DNA of 64,000 nt from Paenalcaligenes faecalis (GCF_027557445.1 NZ_CP106841.1:310001-374000); one strand, 5' to 3'. Counted from the stretch's first letter, positions 39,894-49,009 are shown. The notes: generated from the letters alone by a model not told the origin. Translations and numbers: made by a program.

Positions 39894-40526
39894 TTAAAGG
39901 GCGCGTAATATGGCGCGAACGGGACTGGCATCTGCCTGCATTAATTTTAAAGGTAGGGCGATGAGCTCATAGTCGCCAGCATCCACCTGACATAAATCTA
40001 GATTCTCTAACACACGCATCTCGTAGGACAAAATACGTTTATGGCTATCTAGTATTTTGCTTGTGGATGGATCAATGCTGGGGGTGTCTAGGCCAATTAA
40101 ACGCACCCCATGCGCATGCAGTAAATCAATGGTTTCAGGGGCAAAGGCAGCAAACTGATCTTGCCAGTTTGTGGGAATAGCATGCGAATAAGTGCGTACT
40201 AAAATACGAGGCGGAACATACAGTAGTGCATGTTCTACGTGATGCGGTTGAATCAGGTCATGACAGCCGATGGCATGAATGACGCGACACGGGCCTAAAA
40301 ATGGGACTAAATCGAGTTCTCCCGCACTGTGGCCCCCTGCTTTGTAATGTAATGGGGCATCCGCATGCGCCCCTACATGTGGAGACATATGAATCGTACT
40401 GACATTCACAGGGCATTGAGCAGAGAGCTGCCAGGTCCAGTCTTGGCTATAGGGCGTATCGCCCGGAAAGACGGGGCTTAACGAGGAAATAGGTGGAGAA
40501 ATATCCCAGATTTTTCTGTTTTTCAT
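39894..40526 (-). CDS. kynB: Kynurenine formamidase (arylformamidase)
   Basis: A 210-residue cyclase-type metal-dependent hydrolase converting N-formylkynurenine to kynurenine. The start IWDISPPISSLSPVFPGDTP and the metal motif HVGAHADAPLHY (residues 50-61) are diagnostic of KynB. IGLDTPSIDP and the C-terminal AGDYELIALPLKLMQADASP segment also fit. It lies between kynU and kynA in the same direction. Confidence 0.95.
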   Translation of the reverse strand: MKNRKIWDISPPISSLSPVFPGDTPYSQDWTWQLSAQCPVNVSTIHMSPHVGAHADAPLHYKAGGHSAGELDLVPFLGPCRVIHAIGCHDLIQPHHVEHALLYVPPRILVRTYSHAIPTNWQDQFAAFAPETIDLLHAHGVRLIGLDTPSIDPSTSKILDSHKRILSYEMRVLENLDLCQVDAGDYELIALPLKLMQADASPVRAILRAL

Positions 40527-40596
40527 ATTTTTATTGGTAAATAACGCTCTTTTGTTTATGGCCCATTAGGACGATACCAGATGGCGCAATGAGGGC

Positions 40597-41847
40597 TTAG
40601 GTCACAGCACTTTTTGCCAAATTAATATCGTATTTTTTATGATCTAGAATATCCGTTAGGATGTCTACTGCGCGCCATACATCCATAAAAGACGTATAGA
40701 GAGGGGTGAAACCAAAGCGCATAATATGGGGTTCACGATAATCCCCAATAACGCCTTGTTCGATTAGGGCTTGAATAACCGCATAGCCATGTGGATGAGC
40801 GATGCTGACCTGACTGCCACGATGAGCGTGGTCACGCGGGGTTTCTAGAGTTAGGGGGTGGTTCGCGCAACGTTGCTCAATGAGACGAATAAATAAATCA
40901 GTCAGCGCTAAGGATTTTAGGCGAATTTTTTCCATTGAGGTCTGTTTAAACGCAGCCAGCCCACTGGATACTAACGAGAGCGAAATCATGGGCTGAGTGC
41001 CACATAGTGCTCCACGAATATCCCCTGCCGCCTGAAAAGAGGGCTGCATCTCAAAGGGAGATTGGTGTGCCCACCAGCCAGTTAACGGCTGAGTAAATAG
41101 GGCTTGATGTTTTTTAGGTACCCAAATAAAAGCGGGTGCACCGGGACCAGCATTCAGGTACTTGTAGGTACAGCCTACGGCAAAGTCGGCTTTTGCCTGA
41201 GTTAAATCCACCGGAACGGCCCCAGCGGAATGACATAAATCCCAAATTATTAACGCACCTTGTTGTTGAGCATGAGCAGTTAAGGCCGCCATGTCTAACA
41301 TATAGCCGGTACGATAGTTGACATGCGTTAACAGAACGACGGCCACATCCGTATCAATAGCGTGCTCTAGGTCAGCTGGGCTATCGACTAAGCGCAGTTC
41401 GTAACCATCATCTAAAAAGTGCTTAATTCCCTCTAGGATGTAAATATCGGTAGGGAAATTACTGCGCTCTGTAAGAATGATGCGACGCTGTGCAGTAGTT
41501 GCGTTATTTTTTTGAATGTGCAAAGCACCGGCAACGGCTTTAAAAATATTTACTGATGTTGAGTCAGTGACTGCGACCTCGTCGGGCCCGGCTCCAATAA
41601 TAGGGGCTAATTCATTACCAATGGAAAGAGGGCGATTAAACCAGCCGGCTTTATTCCAGCTTTTAATGAGATCGGTACCCCATTCTTGGCTAATGATATG
41701 TTGAGCATGGGAGAGCGCTGCTTTAGGTTGAGCACCTAATGAATTACCATCCAAATAAATGGTGTCTGCAGGTAAGGCAAATAACTCACGTAGATGAGCC
41801 AGTTCGTCTTTGGCATCAAGCTGAGAGCAGTCGTGTTCTGAAATCAT
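40597..41847 (-). CDS. kynU: Kynureninase
   Basis: A 416-residue PLP enzyme cleaving kynurenine to anthranilate and alanine. The N-terminal [16 protein letters not shown], the [14 protein letters not shown] block and the PLP-lysine motif [16 protein letters not shown] (near 225-240) are all intact. It is first in kynUBA. A long imperfect palindrome lies right before its start, a likely regulatory site. No KynR-type regulator is in the window. Confidence 0.95.
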   Translation of the reverse strand: MISEHDCSQLDAKDELAHLRELFALPADTIYLDGNSLGAQPKAALSHAQHIISQEWGTDLIKSWNKAGWFNRPLSIGNELAPIIGAGPDEVAVTDSTSVNIFKAVAGALHIQKNNATTAQRRIILTERSNFPTDIYILEGIKHFLDDGYELRLVDSPADLEHAIDTDVAVVLLTHVNYRTGYMLDMAALTAHAQQQGALIIWDLCHSAGAVPVDLTQAKADFAVGCTYKYLNAGPGAPAFIWVPKKHQALFTQPLTGWWAHQSPFEMQPSFQAAGDIRGALCGTQPMISLSLVSSGLAAFKQTSMEKIRLKSLALTDLFIRLIEQRCANHPLTLETPRDHAHRGSQVSIAHPHGYAVIQALIEQGVIGDYREPHIMRFGFTPLYTSFMDVWRAVDILTDILDHKKYDINLAKSAVT

Positions 41848-41853
41848 ATAAAA

Positions 41854-41910
41854 CCTTGGGTAAATATGGATACGTAAAGCAGATTGTACTTATCCATATA
41901 TTATCCAAGG
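41854..41910. promoter_or_regulatory. Long imperfect palindrome at the kynU start
   Basis: CCTTGGGTAAATATGGATA (41854-41872) mirrors TATCCATATATTATCCAAGG (41891-41910), with a perfect 9-bp core ATATGGATA / TATCCATAT and matching CCTTGG / CCAAGG ends. It begins 7 bp before the kynU start codon on the coding side. It could be an operator for a dimeric regulator (KynR of the Lrp family controls kyn genes in relatives) or an RNA hairpin that hides the ribosome site. Confidence 0.5.
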
Positions 41911-41961
41911 CTTTAACCGATTCCGGTACTGCTGTTTATGCGTATATGCGATTGAGGTATT

Positions 41962-42984
41962 TTATTTTTTTGTGTATTTATCGACCAGTGATCGGGCGGC
42001 CTTGACCAGCTCTGCACCTTTATGTTGTTGATTCATTTGCTGTATCCATTGCTCTGTCACTGTCAGGGCGGCAGCTTCCCAACGTTCAGTTTGGGTGGTG
42101 GTTAGGTAAATAATTTCATTACCACGCTCTTGGGCAGCCTGTAAGCCCACGGCATCGGCTTGGGCAAATTGCTCACTAATCCACACAGAGGTAGTAGCGC
42201 CACTGTTTTTATCTATTACGGCTTGTAGCTCTGGGCTTAACGAGTGGTAGCGGGCGGGATTCATCAACAACACCATGGTAGAGGTGGCTAGGGTGCGGCC
42301 TTTGACGACATCGGTGTGATATTGCGTGAGTTCATGGGCTTTGGTTGCGGGCAGTACTTCCCACGGGGCCATCGCACCATCAATAACTCCTTTGGATAAA
42401 GCCTCGGTAATTTGAGGAACAGGCATGCCAACAGGAGTTGCCCCTAAGGCACTCAGTAAACGGGTGCTTAATCGAGAGGGGGCTCGGATTTTTAAGCCTG
42501 CTAAATCAGAAAGCTTGCGTACTGCTGTTTTCCGTGTGTGAATTTGGTAAGGGCCGCTGATCCACGCCGCAATGAGTTTGACATCAGCAAATTCTGCTTG
42601 GGCGTAGTCGTTAATAAAGTCCCATAAAGCACGAGATGAGGCGGGAGCAGTGGTCGTCATAAAGGGCAGCTCAAAGACCTCTGAGATGGGAAACATCCCT
42701 GGGTTATAACCGGGTAAAGTCCAGACCACGTCTACGACTCCATCTCTAACTTGATTCAGTAGTTGTGCCGGAGTCCCCCCCAATTGCATGGCAGGATAAA
42801 TTTGGCACTGTAACTGCCCGTCTGAATCTGCTTTGATGGCTTCGCACCAAGGTTGAATAACATCTTTATGGCCAGGAGAGCTAGGCGGTAAAAAATGGGC
42901 TACCTTTAGGGTAATAGGGGCAGCAGTTACAGCCGAACAGAGTCCAAATAAGAGCGAGGCAACCAACGGGGCTAGAGCTTTCAT
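41962..42984 (-). CDS. TRAP transporter solute-binding protein (DctP family) with displaced upstream region
   Basis: A 340-residue periplasmic binding protein with a Sec signal (about 1-21, ending AVTA). DctP features such as LSDLAGLKIRAPSRL near 158, VGMPVPQITEALSKGVIDGAMAPWE near 180-205 and LLMNPARY are present. Its ATG is the first base triplet beside an IscB element, which has moved the natural ribosome site (TAAGGAT) 1.7 kb away to 44709-44715. The sequence now before the ATG has no good Shine-Dalgarno, so expression is probably reduced. No DctQM genes are adjacent. Before the insertion it would have followed the Na/Pi-type transporter gene by 14 bp. Confidence 0.87.
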   Translation of the reverse strand: MKALAPLVASLLFGLCSAVTAAPITLKVAHFLPPSSPGHKDVIQPWCEAIKADSDGQLQCQIYPAMQLGGTPAQLLNQVRDGVVDVVWTLPGYNPGMFPISEVFELPFMTTTAPASSRALWDFINDYAQAEFADVKLIAAWISGPYQIHTRKTAVRKLSDLAGLKIRAPSRLSTRLLSALGATPVGMPVPQITEALSKGVIDGAMAPWEVLPATKAHELTQYHTDVVKGRTLATSTMVLLMNPARYHSLSPELQAVIDKNSGATTSVWISEQFAQADAVGLQAAQERGNEIIYLTTTQTERWEAAALTVTEQWIQQMNQQHKGAELVKAARSLVDKYTKK

Positions 42985-43074
42985 CTAAATTGTGCGAGAT
43001 ACCCCGTCATTTATGGCGGGGAGGGATAGCACGGGTCACGTAGTGACCCCCTTTGTTCTCGCGTCTCCTAAAAG

Positions 43075-44409
43075 TTAGAAGCTATCTATTCGGGTTGAGT
43101 ATCCGTAGCCATCGCTACGTTGAATAAGGGTGCAGTAACGGTGGCTAATGCCTTGAACCAAACCCACTGCGGATTGAATGTTAAAGCTTCCTGAGGCTCT
43201 AACGGCAACGCGACCTACATACGTGCCGACCTTCTTGCCTTTCGTGACTATCGCTTTCACCATGTCTCCCGTCTGAAAGCCATGAATTCGCTTTTGCCTT
43301 GTTAAATAGCCTCGCGGGAAGCCAAAGTGGGTGAGTCGTGTGCGTTGGTAACTACCACGCCCGGTGGCTTTAATCACTAACGTCGGTTTTTGCCAATGCT
43401 CTACAAAATCCACTTCGCCCACGCACACCGCATCTAAGGCATGTGTCTTTGGTATAACGAGCCGTGAGCGATTGCACTTCGTTAAGCCGCCAGACCCGGT
43501 GCGAACGGGTAGTCCTGTTGCCTTGAGCGCGTTAAGCAACTTCCATCGCGTGGCGTTAACGGCAGCGGCATCCCGTAACGGGCGTTTCGCTTGGGCCTGA
43601 ATCTTGGTTAAGCGTTTGGGGTCTTTGGCCAAGAATTGGGTGATGTCTTGCGCGGCTTTCTTTAGGTTGCAGGGTGCACACGCGAGCGTTAAGTTACTGA
43701 CGCGGTTCGAGCCGCCTCGCGCTTTGGGGTGAATGTGTTCGATTTGCAGCGGCACCTCTGATACATCGCAATAGGCACATTGTCGATGCCACTTTTCCAA
43801 TAAATACTCGCGCACTTCATAGCCTGCTAATTCGCCTTGCTGGTACTCCACGCCCGCTATCTCGGGGTTTTCAAGCTGCTGCATATCAAATCGAACCAGC
43901 TCTTGTGCAAGATGCGTAATTGGTGCCACGTTTCGTATTCGCGCAACCCACGATAACGTAGTATCAATTCGATGCTGCAAGCTAGGTGCGAGCCACCCTT
44001 CGCCTTTGTTTTTTCGATTAAGGAATCGAGGCGCACGGTAACGTAAGTTGGCGCTACGACGGCGACGCCGCATTTGGCTTCTCGCGGTTAACGCTTTACT
44101 AATTTGAAACCCACGATGTGTCAACTCGAACAGGTTTAATACGTGCGTTGTCGTTGTTACCTCACCCGTCGTCACATTAACGGATTCGCTTTTACGTACC
44201 AAAGCCAGCCCTGACGTTTTACTGCCGGGGTCGATTTTAAGCTCTAACGGCTGCAACGCACTCTCGGCCACTCGTCGGTCTACGACTCTAATCGTAAAGG
44301 GGATCAATCGATGCACCCTGGCTCGCCCTCGCGCCAACAATAATCGAGCTCGCTTCTCTGAACACGGCATCAGCGGCTTTTGGTGCTGGTCTAAAACAAA
44401 AACAGCCAT
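43075..44409 (-). CDS. iscB: IscB RNA-guided nuclease (RuvC + HNH), copy 1
   Basis: A 444-residue IscB, the ancestor-type relative of Cas9. In order: PLMP domain (KPLMPCSEKRARLLLARGRA, 11-30), RuvC-I with Asp60 (LKIDPGSKTSGLAL), Arg-rich bridge helix (114-130), RuvC-II with Glu170 (LAQELVRFD), HNH with Cys211/Cys214, IEHIHPKARGG (223-232) and Cys244/Cys247, and RuvC-III KTHALDAV (His323, Asp326). All catalytic residues are intact. A TAGGAGA ribosome site precedes the ATG. Copy 2 is identical at residues about 113-359 but differs at 23 positions before and 8 after. Nuclease guidance by the adjacent omega-RNA is family knowledge. Confidence 0.93.
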   Translation of the reverse strand: MAVFVLDQHQKPLMPCSEKRARLLLARGRARVHRLIPFTIRVVDRRVAESALQPLELKIDPGSKTSGLALVRKSESVNVTTGEVTTTTHVLNLFELTHRGFQISKALTARSQMRRRRRSANLRYRAPRFLNRKNKGEGWLAPSLQHRIDTTLSWVARIRNVAPITHLAQELVRFDMQQLENPEIAGVEYQQGELAGYEVREYLLEKWHRQCAYCDVSEVPLQIEHIHPKARGGSNRVSNLTLACAPCNLKKAAQDITQFLAKDPKRLTKIQAQAKRPLRDAAAVNATRWKLLNALKATGLPVRTGSGGLTKCNRSRLVIPKTHALDAVCVGEVDFVEHWQKPTLVIKATGRGSYQRTRLTHFGFPRGYLTRQKRIHGFQTGDMVKAIVTKGKKVGTYVGRVAVRASGSFNIQSAVGLVQGISHRYCTLIQRSDGYGYSTRIDSF

Positions 44410-44704
44410 GGCTATTTTCTCCTAATTTTGCCCGTAAGGGCCTTGTGACGGAGGCTTACGCCTCGCTCCCCTCGACAAGGTTGATGTCCCGCTAGATGCC
44501 TAAAGCACCGTGCGGCAGCCCGTTTCGTGCCTACCCGAGGCGTGTCTGCTGCTACCGCTTACAGAGCTTGGAACTGAGGAAGCATTCCAAGGTGCGTCTT
44601 GAACGTAACACCAACGTAGCGCTACAACAGCGCTGAGTCTGGTCAATCTAGGCAAGCGCAGAACGAATCTGGCATGCCTCGCCCTTTAGGGCGGGGTTAT
44701 TGAC
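44410..44704 (-). ncRNA. Predicted omega-RNA of IscB copy 1
   Basis: The 295 bp between the element's left end and iscB hold no ORF but are almost the same in both copies (a handful of substitutions), much better kept than the start of the protein. The stretch begins with a CGCCC/GGGCG hairpin and contains several further complementary runs (CAGCGCTGTTGTAGCGCT, GAGGCGTAAGCCTC). IscB omega-RNAs lie exactly here, with the guide at their 5' end read from flanking DNA. The guide would come from 44705-44720, which is the 3' end of the Na/Pi-type gene plus the old dctP ribosome site. Ends not mapped. Confidence 0.7.
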
Positions 44705-44715
44705 AGAGATCCTTA

Positions 44716-46299
44716 TTAGTCTTTTTGCGCTTGACGCGCCTGCTGTAAATAATAGCCGATACGCCAAATATGATGGGCGTTTCTTTCTAACCATCGATAA
44801 TTATCTGTCTCTAGCAAAATGTCTCTATTTGAGCTGGTGTGGCTAGGCTGTTGTAATAAAATGGAGCGCGTTTCAGCCGATAAGTCCTTGAGGGCTTTGG
44901 CTTCTACTTTTAGTTTTTTGACCCATTCCACCGGTGTGTCATGCTCTAGCCCAGATTGAATAAGACGAATTTGCTCTACGCAGTGCTCTATGCCATCAGT
45001 GAAAGCACGTTGATTTATCTGATGGTTTTCATCAATAAAATAATGCTGACGTGCCGCCAGTCGAATCAGGTGGTCAATGGCATGAAGTTGAGCCACTTTT
45101 TGTTGGTTTAGGACATTATCATCGCTTTCGATTTGCGTTCGGGTCACAAAATCAAAGACAGACTCTAAGGCCTGAAGCTGGGCTTTAATTTGCATAATGT
45201 TGACGCGCCCTTCATTTTGTACGATTTGTCTATGGATAATGAAAATATCCTGTGCTAATTCCTCGATGGTGCGCTGTGCTGTTTCTAACGCAATAGCAGG
45301 CACCCCAAGTAAGCTGTTATCTAGGTGAGGGGTTAGGTCATTGGCCTTTTCGGGCAGTAGCCGTTCAACTAACTGTGCAAAGCGTTCAGTAAAGGGCAGA
45401 AAAACCGCTGAGCCAATTAAAATAAATAAAGTATGGAAGGCGGCCAAACTGAGCGCACCCGGCTGAATCTCTAAATAATTAGCAATACGCATCAGCGCAA
45501 ATAAATAAGCCGGTAGCAAAATAATTGCAATTAGCCCCACCACTAAATTAAATAGGATGTGAGCTAAGGCCGTTCGCTTAGCGGCGGTACTCGCCCCTAT
45601 GCTGACTAAGGCGCTGGTGATGGTGGTGCCAATCGCTGCACCTACAATGACAGATCCTGCTTGATCTAAACTAATAGCCCCAGCATGTACGGCGGTTAAT
45701 GTAGTGGCAATCGCTGCTGTAGAGGACTGCAGTAACGCTGTCATCGCTAGGCCAATTAACATGATAATTAGGTGTGCGCCTAAGCCACCCACCGGCAGAA
45801 TCGCCAAATCAAAATGGGCCGTTAGGCCCCCCATGGCGTCTTGTAAGGTTCGTAAACCTAAAAATAAGATACCAAAGCCGGCGATGGCCATTCCAAAATC
45901 ACCAATACGGCCTCGGGCTAAGAGCTTACAAAGAGCCCCTAAACCAATTAATGGCATAGTGTAAAAACTGAGATTGATTTTTAGGGCGACACCAGAGACC
46001 AGCCAGCCTGCAGCGGTATTACCTAAACTGGCTCCCATCACCACGCCAATGGCATGGGAAAAAGAAATTAAACCCGCGCTCACAAAACCAATGAGAGTCA
46101 CGGTGGTAGCCGTCGACGACTGCATCATTGCCGTCATGACCGCACCCGAAGCAAAAGCTTTCAGCGGGGTGCCGGTAAAACGAACTAAGGCTTTACGTAA
46201 GGCTTGCCCAGCAAAGGCAACTAAGCCTTTAGATAGCAGCATCATTCCAATTAAAAACAAGCCTACCCCCCCGATGAAGGGGAAGATTACATCTAACAT
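44716..46299 (-). CDS. Na+/phosphate cotransporter family protein with PhoU-like domain
   Basis: About 527 residues, starting at ATG 46299 (MLDVIFPFIGGVGLFLIGMM), which has GGAA upstream; a start 12 codons earlier lacks a ribosome site. Two Na/Pi-cotransporter repeats, each with the QSSTATT-type signature (AMMQSSTATTVT near 55, ALLQSSTAAIAT near 197), span about 1-310. A cytoplasmic PhoU-like helical domain follows. It is predicted to couple Na+ to phosphate or another anion. The IscB element lies 11 bp after its stop and takes its guide from this gene's 3' end. Confidence 0.9.
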   Translation of the reverse strand: MLDVIFPFIGGVGLFLIGMMLLSKGLVAFAGQALRKALVRFTGTPLKAFASGAVMTAMMQSSTATTVTLIGFVSAGLISFSHAIGVVMGASLGNTAAGWLVSGVALKINLSFYTMPLIGLGALCKLLARGRIGDFGMAIAGFGILFLGLRTLQDAMGGLTAHFDLAILPVGGLGAHLIIMLIGLAMTALLQSSTAAIATTLTAVHAGAISLDQAGSVIVGAAIGTTITSALVSIGASTAAKRTALAHILFNLVVGLIAIILLPAYLFALMRIANYLEIQPGALSLAAFHTLFILIGSAVFLPFTERFAQLVERLLPEKANDLTPHLDNSLLGVPAIALETAQRTIEELAQDIFIIHRQIVQNEGRVNIMQIKAQLQALESVFDFVTRTQIESDDNVLNQQKVAQLHAIDHLIRLAARQHYFIDENHQINQRAFTDGIEHCVEQIRLIQSGLEHDTPVEWVKKLKVEAKALKDLSAETRSILLQQPSHTSSNRDILLETDNYRWLERNAHHIWRIGYYLQQARQAQKD

Positions 46300-46405
46300 G
46301 ATTACATTTCCGTATGGCAAAAGGGGGCAGCTCAAAGGCTCAAACTGTTGTATCTTAGCTGCTATTTTATTTCAAAGCGCTATGTATGTAATAATACAGC
46401 GGTGT

Positions 46406-46460
46406 GCGCCGGTAACAAGTTCATACCGTCTCGTTACTGGTGCCCCTGTTTTTTCAGGGG
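46406..46460 (+). promoter_or_regulatory. Two consecutive RNA hairpins in the leader of the TonB receptor gene
   Basis: An 11-bp stem GCGCCGGTAAC (46406-46416) / GTTACTGGTGC (46433-46443), with two G-U pairs, is followed at once by CCCCTG-T6-CAGGGG (46443-46460). A perfect terminator-type hairpin then follows at 46466-46495, 36 bp before the receptor start. Three hairpins in a row ending in a terminator is the layout of an attenuator or riboswitch. It does not match any class I know, cobalamin included. TGTATGTAATAATACA (46383-46398) just upstream is an imperfect palindrome that might be an operator. Confidence 0.45.
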
Positions 46461-46465
46461 TTTAT

Positions 46466-46502
46466 GCCGCAGTATGCCTTGTTGTATACTGCGGCTTTTC
46501 TT
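46466..46502. terminator. Terminator hairpin upstream of the TonB receptor gene
   Basis: A perfect 10-bp stem GCCGCAGTAT / ATACTGCGGC with a 10-nt loop and TTTTCTTT behind it on the plus strand. It lies between the start of the Na/Pi-type gene (minus) and the receptor gene (plus), so on the plus strand it can only act on the receptor's own leader or on upstream read-through. Confidence 0.75.
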
Positions 46503-47183
46503 TATATATACCTACATACAGATTGGAAATATGAAAACAAATAGTCCAACCTGTTTAATTGCCGCACAGACGGCACGCGGTGTATTTACGTTTAGCGCTC
46601 TTGCTGCAGCATTATTTACCGCAGGTGTGGTTCAGGCTAGTTCCGTATTTGAATTAGGTGGGGTTGTGGTACGAGGGGACTTAAATACCGCAGGACCTAA
46701 TTGGTGAAAAAGCGATCTCCCAAGAGCAGATGCAAGAGTTTAACTTATATGATGTGGGCGCTGCCTTAAATACGCAGTCTGGTGTCAGCATCAGTAAAGG
46801 CGGGGCCAGAGGCGAAACCACGTTGTCTGTTCGTGGTTTTGACTCACGCCAAGTCCCGATTTTCTTGGATGGCATTCCGCAATACGTGCCTTATGATGGC
46901 AATGAGGACTTAGATCGTTTTACGACTTTTGATTTATCTGAAATTCGGGTGGCTAAAGGTGCAGCATCGTTGTTGTATGGCCCAAATACCTTGGGTGGTG
47001 CGGTAAACCTCGTCACACGTAAGCCGACCAAAGAGTTTGAGGGTGATGTGCGTTTTGGCTATGCCACCGGTAACGAACGTATGGCTGCGGTTAACTTTGG
47101 CTCAAATCAGGGGCTTTGGTATTTTCAAGGGGGCTCGAACTGTTCGATTGAATCATTATTAAATGTATGCAATACTCTCCAAT

Positions 47184-47810
47184 ATGGAGAGATTAGTTAG
47201 CATAGGTGAAGCCGCCAAGGCGCTGGGCGTGTCCATCACGACCCTGCGCCGCTGGGAGGCGTCGGGCAGACTGGCCGCCGAGTACACGGCGGGCGGCCAC
47301 CGCCGCTACGACCTCGCCAAGCTCAAGCCCGAACTGTTCCGCGCTGCGGCGGACACGCAGCGCCGCACCGTGGCTTATGCCCGCGTCTCCAGCCACGACC
47401 AGAAGGATGATTTGGAGCGCCAAAAGCAGGTGCTGGAACTGTACTGCGCCCGCCAAGGCTGGACATTCGAGGTCATCGCTGATCTTGGCTCCGGCATGAA
47501 CTACCACAAGAAGGGCCTCAAAAAGCTGCTGGAGGCCATCATCGACGGCCAAATCGGGCGCTTGGTGATCACGCACAAAGACCGGCTGCTGCGCTTCGGT
47601 GCGGAACTGGTGTTCGCCATTTGCGAAGCCAAGGGCGTCGAGGTGGTGATCCTCAACCAAGGCGAAGACACGACGTTCGAGGAAGATCTGGCGAAGGACG
47701 TGCTGGAGATTATTACCGTATTCAGCGCACGACTGTATGGCTCGCGCTCGCGTAAGAATCAGAAACTGCTCGATGGCGTAAAGGCCGCCGTGGAGGCATC
47801 GCAATGCTGA
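47184..47810 (+). CDS. tnpA: IS607-family serine recombinase TnpA
   Basis: About 208 residues from ATG 47184 (MERLVSIGEAAKALGVS); an ATG seven codons upstream is possible but adds an unrelated stretch. A MerR-like helix-turn-helix lies at 5-50 (VSIGEAAKALGVSITTLRRW). The serine-recombinase catalytic domain follows with the nucleophile in YARVSSHDQKDDLERQ and the conserved THKDRLLRFG. The DNA-binding-domain-first order is diagnostic of IS607 TnpA. It overlaps tnpB by 7 bp (ATGCTGA). All key residues are intact, so it may be active and could mobilise the element. Confidence 0.92.
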   Translation: MERLVSIGEAAKALGVSITTLRRWEASGRLAAEYTAGGHRRYDLAKLKPELFRAAADTQRRTVAYARVSSHDQKDDLERQKQVLELYCARQGWTFEVIADLGSGMNYHKKGLKKLLEAIIDGQIGRLVITHKDRLLRFGAELVFAICEAKGVEVVILNQGEDTTFEEDLAKDVLEIITVFSARLYGSRSRKNQKLLDGVKAAVEASQC

Positions 47811-49009
47811 TCGCGCATCGCATCGCGCTTGATCCGAACAACGTACAGGCGACCTACTTTGCCCGCGCAGCAGGCACGGCCCGCTTTGCTTACAATTGGG
47901 CGCTGGCTGAGTGGAAATGCCAATATGAGGCATGGAAGTTGGACAACCGCCAAACCAAGCCCACACAGGCGGCGCTGCGCCGCCAGTTGAATGCCATCAA
48001 GCGCGAGCAATTTCCCTGGATGCTTGAAGTCACCAAGAACGCGCCACAAATGGCGATCATTCAGTTGGGGCAAGCATTTCAGAACTTCTTCGCTGGCCGC
48101 GCCAAATATCCGCAGCCCCGCAAGAAGGGCGTGCACGACCGTTTCACGCTCACCAATGACCAGTTCAGCATCGACGGCTGCCGCATACGCATCCCCAATC
48201 TGGGATGGGTGCGCATGCGCGAGTCGTTGCGCTTCGCGGGCAAGATCCTGTCGGCCACGGTCTCCCGTGTGGCCGACCGCTGGTTTGTCAGCATTGCCGT
48301 GGATACCCAAGACGATTCACATCTACCCCAAGCTAAAAACCAAGGCGTGGTGGGCGTGGATTTGGGTGTTGCGGCGCTGGCGACGCTCTCAACGGGAGAG
48401 CCACCGATCCCCGGTCCGAAGCCTCACAAGGCGCTGCAGGCCCGGTTGCAACGGCTCTCGCGCAGTCTGAGCCGCAAACAAAAAGGATCAGCCAATCGCA
48501 AGAAGGCCAAGGCGAAGCTGGCGAGGCTGCATGCCCGCATTGCCGCGATCCGTTCGGACGCCCTGCACAAGCTCACGACGGACCTCACGCGCCGATTCCA
48601 CACCATTGGCATTGAGGACCTGAACGTGCGCGGCATGGTGAGGAACCGCCATCTGGCCCGCTCCATCGCCGATATGGGCTTCTTCGAGTTCCGTCGGCAA
48701 CTGGAATACAAGACGGTGATGCGCGGCGGGCAGGTCGTTGTGGCAGATCGGTTCTACCCGAGCAGCAAGACGTGTTCGGCTTGCGGGCACAGGCTCGAAG
48801 CTCTGCCGCTGGTCGTGCGCGAGTGGACGTGCCCCGCCTGTGGCGTGGTCCATGACCGCGACCTGAACGCGGCAACCAATCTGAAGAACATGGCGGTGAG
48901 TTCCACCGTGTCAGCCTGTGGAGAGGAAGGCGCTGGCCGCACTCGCAAGAGCGCGGTGAAACCGGCCTCGGTGAAGCAGGAAGCAAGCAGCAGATTTAGT
49001 CAGAAATGA
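47804..49009 (+). CDS. tnpB: TnpB RNA-guided nuclease
   Basis: A 401-residue TnpB, the relative of Cas12. It has an N-terminal helix-turn-helix/WED part (FARAAGTARFAYNWALAEWK, 19-38), RuvC-I Asp186 (GVDLGVAALATLSTG), RuvC-II Glu271 (IGIEDLNVRGM), a zinc finger CSACG / CPACG (324-346) and RuvC-III HDRDLNAATNL (350-360). The catalytic triad is intact. TnpB uses a right-end RNA whose 3' guide is the flanking DNA. Here the guide would begin in receptor sequence at about 49032. Codon use is strongly GC-rich compared with neighbours. Confidence 0.93.
   Translation: MLIAHRIALDPNNVQATYFARAAGTARFAYNWALAEWKCQYEAWKLDNRQTKPTQAALRRQLNAIKREQFPWMLEVTKNAPQMAIIQLGQAFQNFFAGRAKYPQPRKKGVHDRFTLTNDQFSIDGCRIRIPNLGWVRMRESLRFAGKILSATVSRVADRWFVSIAVDTQDDSHLPQAKNQGVVGVDLGVAALATLSTGEPPIPGPKPHKALQARLQRLSRSLSRKQKGSANRKKAKAKLARLHARIAAIRSDALHKLTTDLTRRFHTIGIEDLNVRGMVRNRHLARSIADMGFFEFRRQLEYKTVMRGGQVVVADRFYPSSKTCSACGHRLEALPLVVREWTCPACGVVHDRDLNAATNLKNMAVSSTVSACGEEGAGRTRKSAVKPASVKQEASSRFSQK

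Larger units (their letters stand above)
42980..44704 (-). mobile_element. IscB (OMEGA) element, copy 1, no transposase
   Basis: A 1.7-kb unit repeated at 52768-54493. It contains one gene, iscB, with an omega-RNA region upstream. The left end (element orientation) has hairpin CGCCCTAAAGGGCG; the right end has hairpins GGGTCACTACGTGACCC and CCCCGCC/GGCGGGG-type pairing. No terminal inverted repeats are seen, as in IS200/IS605-type elements. Comparing copies, the shared ends are GTCAATAACC and TTTAGATGAA. Joining the flanks gives GTCATGAA at both sites. Exact ends are uncertain by a few bases because GTCA and ATGAA can belong to either side. It has no tnpA, so movement must be in trans. Confidence 0.85.

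Noticed and set aside
46336-46530. Cobalamin riboswitch before the TonB receptor.
   Set aside because: The conserved cobalamin core elements are not present; only stacked hairpins and a terminator are visible.
45974-46534. 186-codon plus-strand frame across the start of the Na/Pi-type transporter gene.
   Set aside because: It lies opposite a well-supported membrane protein gene and its composition (Lys/Pro-rich mirror of hydrophobic spans) is that of an antisense shadow.
47193-48986. Long open frames on the opposite strand and in other frames of the IS607-type element (up to 257 codons).
   Set aside because: They are by-products of the high GC content; none has family motifs or a ribosome site, and tnpA/tnpB explain the region.
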